Shown here: positions 25,391 through 29,900 of the stretch, in pieces
Layout of the letters: every line of letters starts with the position of its first letter
Numbering within the stretch: the stretch's first letter is position 1
Translations under genes and position numbers: made by a program
The notes under the pieces: model-generated
The model's database searches: none
Told to the model about the DNA's origin: nothing
What the model saw: only the letters and a program-made list of their open reading frames with translations
Assembly (NCBI GenBank): GCA_048497495.1
Contig: JAFHCF010000258.1
Coordinates: 1-29,900, forward strand
Direction: 5' to 3'
From: JAFHCF01 sp048497495
GTDB taxonomy: Bacteria; Pseudomonadota; Alphaproteobacteria; Rhizobiales; Ancalomicrobiaceae
Length of the DNA stretch: 29,900 bases

Positions 25391-26128
25391 ATGGCGCGCT
25401 ACAAGCTCACCATCGAATATGACGGGACGCCCTACGTCGGCTGGCAGATGCAGGCCAACGGGCCGTCGGTGCAGGGCGCGATCGAGGACGCCTTCGCCGC
25501 CCTGAAGGGCGGCCGCGTCGTGGTGCGCGGCGCCGGCCGCACCGACGCCGGGGTGCATGCCTCCGGCCAGGTCGCCCACGTCGATTTCGAGCGCGATTGG
25601 CCGGCGGCGAAGCTGATGGACGCGCTCAACGCCCATCTCAGACCGCATCCGATCGCCATCCTGGCGGTCGACATCGTCGCCGAGGATTTCGACGCGCGTT
25701 TCTCCGCCAAGGCGCGGCACTACCTCTATCGCATCGTCGATCGGCGGGCGTCGCTGGCGCTGGAGTTGAACCGCGCCTGGCACGTGCGCGACCGGCTCGA
25801 CGTCGCGGCGATGAACCTCGGCGCCCAGCGCCTCCTCGGCCATCACGACTTCACCACCTTCCGCTCGACCAACTGCCAGGCCAAGAGCCCGATGAAGACC
25901 CTCGACCGGCTGGAGATCATCCGCGACGGCGACCTGGTCGAGGTCCGCACCTCGTCGCGCTCCTTCCTGCACAACCAGGTGCGCTCGATGGTCGGCACGT
26001 TGAAGATGGTGGGCTTGCGCAAATGGACCGCCGACGACGTCACCGCCGCTCTCGAGGCGAAGACGCGGACGGCCTGTGGGCCGGTGGCGCCGGCGGCGGG
26101 GCTGACGCTGGTGAAGGTGGATTATTGA
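25391..26128 (+). CDS. truA: tRNA pseudouridine(38-40) synthase
   Basis: A 245-residue TruA-family pseudouridine synthase acting on the anticodon arm of many tRNAs. The catalytic Asp is in GAGRTDAGVHASGQVAH (about residue 53). The YLYRIVD strand, the HHDFTTFRST region and SRSFLHNQVRSMVGTL are family typical. ATG 25391 is 4 bp after fmt and probably translated together with it. Convergent mgtC-like gene follows, separated by two inverted REP-like palindromes. Confidence 0.97.
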   Translation: MARYKLTIEYDGTPYVGWQMQANGPSVQGAIEDAFAALKGGRVVVRGAGRTDAGVHASGQVAHVDFERDWPAAKLMDALNAHLRPHPIAILAVDIVAEDFDARFSAKARHYLYRIVDRRASLALELNRAWHVRDRLDVAAMNLGAQRLLGHHDFTTFRSTNCQAKSPMKTLDRLEIIRDGDLVEVRTSSRSFLHNQVRSMVGTLKMVGLRKWTADDVTAALEAKTRTACGPVAPAAGLTLVKVDY

Positions 26129-26180
26129 GGCGGCCGAGTCGCCGCCGACGGGCACGAAGCCCGGGGGACGCGAGGGATTC

Positions 26181-26214
26181 GTAGGGTGCAATAGCCGAAG
26201 GCGTATTGCACCGG
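26181..26214. repeat. REP-like palindrome, copy 1
   Basis: GGTGCAATA pairs with TATTGCACC to form a stem, with GCC-GAA-GGC inside and one bulged G. It starts GTAGGGTGC. Copies 2 (26256-26289, inverted) and 3 (29823-29853) share the layout with base changes that keep pairing. It lies just after truA. Confidence 0.85.
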
Positions 26215-26255
26215 CGGCGCGCAAGGTCGTGGCAGGTCGTCCCATACGGACTCGG

Positions 26256-26289
26256 CCGGTGCATTACGCCTCCGGCTAATGCACCCTAC
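26256..26289. repeat. REP-like palindrome, copy 2 (inverted)
   Basis: The reverse complement is 31/34 identical to copy 1. Two of the three differences are one compensatory pair (A-T becomes T-A in the stem) and the third is in the loop (GAA becomes GGA). It lies 17 bp before the end of the convergent MgtC-family gene. With copy 1 it forms a 109-bp inverted pair that could stop both converging transcripts. Confidence 0.85.
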
Positions 26290-26306
26290 GGCGTCTCGCC
26301 CTCCCC

Positions 26307-27032
26307 TCACGCCCGTGACGGCGACAGGCGGAATTCGATCACGTCCCGCGTGCCGGCGAGGCTGTCGACCAGGGCGTCCGATCGGCAGCCGCCGAGGGCC
26401 TGGAGGACCAGGTCGAACTGGAACCGCTGGGAACTCTCACAATAACTGTAGGACCAATCGACGACGTCGAAGCCGTAGCCCTTCATCAGGGCGCGGACCC
26501 CTTCCGAGGTCGGCACGCAGTCGTGGGGGTAGGCCAGCGACAGGTGCAGCGTGGTCTGGTGCGGGAGTTTCTTCTCGAGCCCGCCGAGCCCGGTCATCGC
26601 CGCGACGGTGATCAGGGTGGCGCTGATCGCCGCGCCGTAGAAGCCGACGCCGATGATGATGCCGATCGCCGCCGTCATCCAGATCGAGGCGGCGGTCGAC
26701 AGGCCACGGATGGTGAACCCCTCTTTCATGATGACCCCGGCGCCGAGGAAGCCGACGCCGGTCATGATGCCCTGGATCACCCGGGTCGGGTCGGCGGTCG
26801 CCGGCGTCGACACCAGGCCGCCGTACCACTGCGCCGGATAGCCGTTGATCACCGTCAGCATGGTCGAGGCGACGCAGACCAGGGAGTAGGTTCGCATGCC
26901 GGCGGCGCGACCGTGGTAGGTGCGCTCGTAGCCGAGGATCAGGCCGACCGCCGTCGCCCCGAGGAGGTGGAGCATCAACAGGCCGTTGACGATCAGCGCA
27001 TTGCCGGTCCAGTAGGCGAACAGCGTCTCCAT
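26307..27032 (-). CDS. MgtC/SapB-family membrane protein
   Basis: A 241-residue MgtC-family inner-membrane protein. The hydrophobic N-terminal half contains several membrane helices: LLMLHLLGATAVGLILGYER, MRTYSLVCVASTMLTVING, MTGVGFLGAGVIMKEG and AASIWMTAAIGIIIGVGFYG, which carry the MgtC signature GLExxx/GFLGAG. The C-terminal 80 residues (from GGLEKKLP) are a soluble ACT-like domain. MgtC proteins support growth in low magnesium and modulate ATP-synthase or transporters; the exact function is not established. ATG 27032 (METLFAYW) was preferred to the upstream start at 27134. It is 176 bp downstream of the CFA-like gene, same strand. Confidence 0.9.
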   Translation of the reverse strand: METLFAYWTGNALIVNGLLMLHLLGATAVGLILGYERTYHGRAAGMRTYSLVCVASTMLTVINGYPAQWYGGLVSTPATADPTRVIQGIMTGVGFLGAGVIMKEGFTIRGLSTAASIWMTAAIGIIIGVGFYGAAISATLITVAAMTGLGGLEKKLPHQTTLHLSLAYPHDCVPTSEGVRALMKGYGFDVVDWSYSYCESSQRFQFDLVLQALGGCRSDALVDSLAGTRDVIEFRLSPSRA

Positions 27033-27208
27033 GACGTCCCCCGATCCCGCGTCCTCGGCGATCGAAGGCCGAGACGCAGCGCAAACACTGCATACCCGGC
27101 GCGCTAAGGGCGGGTTAAGGGCCTGATCTTCCACGAGGGTTGTTCTCGGGAACGGTTAGCGAAGGATGACGTGGCGCGGCTTCGGCGCCCCGGGCGAGAC
27201 GGCGGGCC

Positions 27209-28510
27209 TCAGCGATAGAGATCCTCGCGCGTCGGCGGCAGGCCCGAGGGGCCGCGCGTCCGCTTCGAGGCGAGCGTCTGGAAGATCGACAGCGTCCCCA
27301 TGCGGAAGGCGAGGGAGACGCCGCAGAGGTAGAGGATCCAGATGCGGGTGCGCTCGGAGCCGGCGATCGCTACCGCCTCGTCGTATCGCGCGATCAGTGC
27401 GCGGGCCCACAGTTCGGTGGTGCGGGCGTAGTGCTCGCGCCAACCCTCGACGTCGTGGACCTCGAAGCCCGAGACCTCCAGGCTCTTGACGGTCAGGCCG
27501 ATGTGATCGACCTCGGCGCCGGGGAAGATATAGCGGGTCATCGCCTCGTATTCGCGGCGCTTGGCGCGGAACTTCACCTCGTCCTTCTTGCCGCGTCGGG
27601 TGATGGCGTGGTGGAGGTACAGGCCGCGATCGACCAGCAGGCGGTGGATGGCGCGGTAGTAGTCGTCGTGGTTGTCGATGCCGACGTGCTCGAACATGCC
27701 GATCGACGAGATCTTGTCGAACTGGCCCTCGAGCGTGCGGTAGTCCTGCAACTCGACGCGGACACGGGTCCCGAGCCCGCGTGCGGCAATGCGGGCGCGC
27801 GACAGCTCCAACTGCTCCGACGACAGGGTGACGCCGAGCGCGGTGACGCCGTAGTGCTCGGCGGCGTGGCATACCAGGGCGCCCCAGCCGGAGCCGATGT
27901 CGAGCAGGCGGTCGCCGGGGGCGAGCCGCAGCTTGCGGCAGACGATGTCGAGCTTGTGGCGCTGCGCCGTGGCGAGATCGTTGTTCCAATTACGGAAATA
28001 GCCACAGGTATAGACCATCGCCGGATCGAGGAACAATTCGTAGAAGGCGTTGGAGACGTCGTAGTGGAACTCGATGTCCTTCTGGTCGCTGCCCCGGGCC
28101 TTGCCGGCGTCGGCGCCGCCGTCGAGCCTCCGGGTCGGCGGCAGGGTGCGCGAGGCGAAGACGAAGGGCCACAGGCCGCGCAGGACGGCGAGCTTGTCGA
28201 GGCGGCCGAGGATCGCCTTGGTGCGGACCTTGGGACGGCGTTCGGCGAGGTCGAACAGGGTGCCGCCGCGCAGGTCGAGGTGGCCGGCGGCGTAGAGATC
28301 GACCAGGGTCGAGACCTTCGGCGACCAGATCAGCCGCGACACCACCGCCGGATCGGCGACGACCAGACGCAAGCCCTCGGGCGGCGTCTCGGCGGGCACG
28401 CGGCTGCCGTCCCACAGTTCGATGCCGAAGTCGAGGTCGAGCGCGGCGTGGATCTGCGCCGCGAGGGCGCGCGCGGCGGCGAGCCGGCGGTCAGACGTCT
28501 CCAAGGGCAT
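27209..28510 (-). CDS. Cyclopropane-fatty-acyl-phospholipid synthase-like methyltransferase
   Basis: A 433-residue SAM-dependent methyltransferase of the CFA/mycolic-acid family, which modify unsaturated acyl chains of membrane lipids. The SAM-binding loop LLDIGSGWGALVCHAAEHYG follows YTCGYFRNWNNDLATAQ. ALGVTLSSEQLELSRARI, ISSIGMFEHVG and YLHHAITRRGKKDE are typical of Cfa catalytic regions. An N-terminal extension (about 1-110) of CFA type is present, so the protein is slightly longer than E. coli Cfa. Start ATG 28510. Product may be cyclopropane or methylated acyl chains; bona fide CFA synthase is likely but not proven. Confidence 0.9.
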   Translation of the reverse strand: MPLETSDRRLAAARALAAQIHAALDLDFGIELWDGSRVPAETPPEGLRLVVADPAVVSRLIWSPKVSTLVDLYAAGHLDLRGGTLFDLAERRPKVRTKAILGRLDKLAVLRGLWPFVFASRTLPPTRRLDGGADAGKARGSDQKDIEFHYDVSNAFYELFLDPAMVYTCGYFRNWNNDLATAQRHKLDIVCRKLRLAPGDRLLDIGSGWGALVCHAAEHYGVTALGVTLSSEQLELSRARIAARGLGTRVRVELQDYRTLEGQFDKISSIGMFEHVGIDNHDDYYRAIHRLLVDRGLYLHHAITRRGKKDEVKFRAKRREYEAMTRYIFPGAEVDHIGLTVKSLEVSGFEVHDVEGWREHYARTTELWARALIARYDEAVAIAGSERTRIWILYLCGVSLAFRMGTLSIFQTLASKRTRGPSGLPPTREDLYR

Positions 28511-28661
28511 CGTCGTGGTCGTCTCCCGGCTTCGAGCGATCCCCTTCGGATCACCCCCCGGCCGAATGAAACGTGGTCGGGATACTCGACGATATCACCG
28601 ATCGCCGAAACGCGAAGGAACCGCATCACGGTGGCCGGGGGGTCCGGCCTCGCCGGCGTCC

Positions 28662-28690
28662 TTGTCGTTGTCGAAAATATCTACTATAAG
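28662..28690 (+). promoter_or_regulatory. Promoter of the XRE-cupin gene, likely leaderless
   Basis: TTGTCG (28662-28667) and TATAAG (28685-28690) are separated by exactly 17 bp in an AT-rich pocket. The expected transcription start, about 7 nt after the -10 box, coincides with the ATG at 28697, and no good Shine-Dalgarno is seen, so the mRNA may be leaderless. Confidence 0.6.
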
Positions 28691-28696
28691 AGACAT

Positions 28697-29263
28697 ATGA
28701 ATATGATCATGGACGACCCCGCCACTCTCCTCGCTCAACGCATCCGCCTGGAGCGGGAGGCACGGGGGTGGTCGCTCGCCGATCTCGCGGCGTGCTCCGG
28801 TGTCTCCAAGGCGGCGATCAGCAAGATCGAGCGCGAGGAGGCGAGCCCGACGGCGGCGCTGCTGGTGCGGCTCGCCGCGGCCTTCGATCTGACGCTGGCC
28901 GGGTTGCTGGTCAGGGCCGAGGGCGCGGCGGACCGGTTGACGCGCGCCGCCGGGCAACCGGTCTGGACCGATCCGCGGACCGGCTATCGGCGGCGCCAGA
29001 TCCATGCCCGGCCCGACCATCCGGTGGAACTGGTCGAGGTCGAGATGCCGGTCGGCGGACGCGTCGTGCTGCCGGCCTCGTCCTACGCCCATATCCGCCA
29101 GATCGTCTGGGTGCGGACGGGAACCCTCACCCTCGTCGAGGGCGGCGTCCGACACGATCTCGATCCCGGCGACTGCCTCGGCTTCGGCCCGCCGGCCGAC
29201 GTCGTCTTCGCCAACGAGGGCGACGAGCCCTGTACCTATGTCGTCGCGCTGGCGCGCGGTTGA
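28697..29263 (+). CDS. XRE-family regulator with cupin domain
   Basis: A 188-residue DNA-binding protein. The N-terminal helix-turn-helix (SLADLAACSGVSKAAISKIE, then REEASPTAALLVRLAAAF) is of the Cro/CI type. The C-terminal half is a cupin beta-barrel sensor (IVWVRTGTLTLVEGGVRHDL, DPGDCLGFGPPADVVF). Such proteins commonly repress neighbouring genes and respond to a small ligand. Here the downstream GNAT gene, 23 bp away, is the probable partner. The first ATG (28697) is followed by other in-frame ATGs at 28703 and 28709; which is used is open. Confidence 0.9.
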   Translation: MNMIMDDPATLLAQRIRLEREARGWSLADLAACSGVSKAAISKIEREEASPTAALLVRLAAAFDLTLAGLLVRAEGAADRLTRAAGQPVWTDPRTGYRRRQIHARPDHPVELVEVEMPVGGRVVLPASSYAHIRQIVWVRTGTLTLVEGGVRHDLDPGDCLGFGPPADVVFANEGDEPCTYVVALARG

Positions 29264-29286
29264 GCGCTAAACCAACGAGGTTCGAA

Positions 29287-29826
29287 ATGTCCGAGATCGC
29301 CATCCGCCCGCTCGCCGCCGAGCCCGCGACCGTCGCCGCCCTGGCGCGCCTGCTCGTCGAGACCGTGGCGGCCGGCGGTTCGGTCAGCTTCATGCATCCG
29401 CTCGCCGAAGACGCGGCGGCGGCGTTCTGGGCGGGATCGCTGGCGGCGGCGGGGCGCGGCGAGCGCGTCGTCCTCGGCGCCTTCGACGGCGCGGAACTGG
29501 TCTCGACCCTGACGCTGCTCATCGACTGCCCGCCGAACCAACCGCATCGGGCCGAACTCGCCAAGATGATGACGCGGCCGAGCCATCGCGGCCGGGGCCT
29601 CGCCTCGGCGCTGATCGTCGCGGCGGAGGCGGAGGCGACCGCGCGCGGGCGAACGTTGATCGTCCTCGACACCGCGAGCGACGAGGGGGCGGCAGGGCTC
29701 TACGAGCGCCACGGCTTCACCCGCGCCGGCGAGATCCCGGACTACGCGCTGAAGCCGCACGGCGGACTGACCGGGACGCTGATCTATTGGAAGCGGCTGG
29801 GGCGCGCGCCGGGCACGGCATCGTAG
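29287..29826 (+). CDS. GNAT-family N-acetyltransferase
   Basis: A 179-residue GNAT protein that would transfer an acetyl group from acetyl-CoA to an amine, substrate unknown. The acetyl-CoA pyrophosphate-binding motif is MTRPSHRGRGLASALIVAAE; the C-terminal LIVLDTASDEGAAGLYERHGF is the usual last strand-helix. Start ATG 29287. It is co-directional with the XRE-cupin regulator (23 bp apart), a pairing often seen in small-molecule modification or resistance units. Its stop codon TAG (29824-29826) lies inside REP-like copy 3. Confidence 0.9.
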   Translation: MSEIAIRPLAAEPATVAALARLLVETVAAGGSVSFMHPLAEDAAAAFWAGSLAAAGRGERVVLGAFDGAELVSTLTLLIDCPPNQPHRAELAKMMTRPSHRGRGLASALIVAAEAEATARGRTLIVLDTASDEGAAGLYERHGFTRAGEIPDYALKPHGGLTGTLIYWKRLGRAPGTAS

Positions 29827-29853
29827 GGCGCAATAGCGCAGCGTATTGCGCCG
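29823..29853. repeat. REP-like palindrome, copy 3, overlapping the GNAT stop codon
   Basis: GGCGCAATA pairs with TATTGCGCC. Relative to copy 1 the third base pair changes from T-A to C-G on both arms. The opening GTAGGG overlaps the stop codon TAG of the GNAT gene, so insertion or decay of the element may have set the C-terminus. Confidence 0.8.
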
Positions 29854-29900
29854 AAGGCCGCGCCAGGACCCACCCGACGCCGACCCGGATCCGAGGGGGC

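Noticed and set aside
26181..26289. Inverted repeat pair considered as ends of an insertion sequence or MITE
   Set aside because: Only about 41 bp lie between the copies, no target-site duplication or transposase is seen, and each copy is itself a hairpin, which fits a REP/BIME pair better.

Overview
The window looks like chromosomal DNA of a high-G+C alphaproteobacterium, probably of the order Hyphomicrobiales (Rhizobiales). This is inferred from the strong C/G third-position bias, the gene families present, a YcaO/TfuA pair of the rhizobial type, and a MerR-controlled fatty-acid degradation block. No plasmid, phage or transposase signature is visible.

Layout. (1) Positions 51-9550, almost all minus strand, form a fatty-acid uptake and beta-oxidation region: fadL-like porin and acyl-CoA ligase, then a MerR regulator followed by thiolase, a HAD/enoyl-CoA hydratase fusion and a long acyl-CoA dehydrogenase, plus a small SCP2-domain protein. 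A near-identical motif (TGACGTATWGG) lies upstream of the MerR gene, fadL and the SCP2 gene and is a candidate shared operator. (2) Positions 9745-12573 (+): an endonuclease/exonuclease/phosphatase-family protein, a Nudix-like protein and a PhzF-family protein. (3) Positions 12762-14884 (+): a Leu-rich leader peptide with hairpins (probable attenuator), leuA, its terminator and a tRNA-Lys(CTT). (4) Positions 15079-17613: a Tat-exported rubredoxin-like protein (+) and a Tat-exported PhoX-type phosphatase (-). (5) Positions 17765-22291 (-): the most interesting part. A SARP/BTAD-type regulator is followed by a 181-residue protein with seven copies of a 19-residue repeat, then a YcaO protein and a TfuA protein. 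The last three genes overlap by 4 bp each. This reads as a compact, multi-core RiPP (ribosomally made, modified peptide) locus. The precursor has no cysteine, so the expected chemistry is backbone thioamidation or Ser/Thr azoline formation. (6) Positions 22656-26128 (+): a small helical hypothetical protein, an FAH-family enzyme, fmt and truA. (7) Positions 26181-29853: paired REP-like palindromes with compensating base changes, an MgtC-family membrane protein, a cyclopropane-fatty-acid-synthase-like methyltransferase, an XRE-cupin regulator and a GNAT acetyltransferase whose stop codon lies inside a third REP-like palindrome.

The genes fall into independent functional blocks. The fatty-acid block is a coherent pathway: import (FadL), activation (ligase), oxidation (dehydrogenase, hydratase/dehydrogenase, thiolase). 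The YcaO/TfuA locus is self-contained but has no visible transporter or maturation protease, so export and trimming, if they occur, must be supplied from elsewhere.
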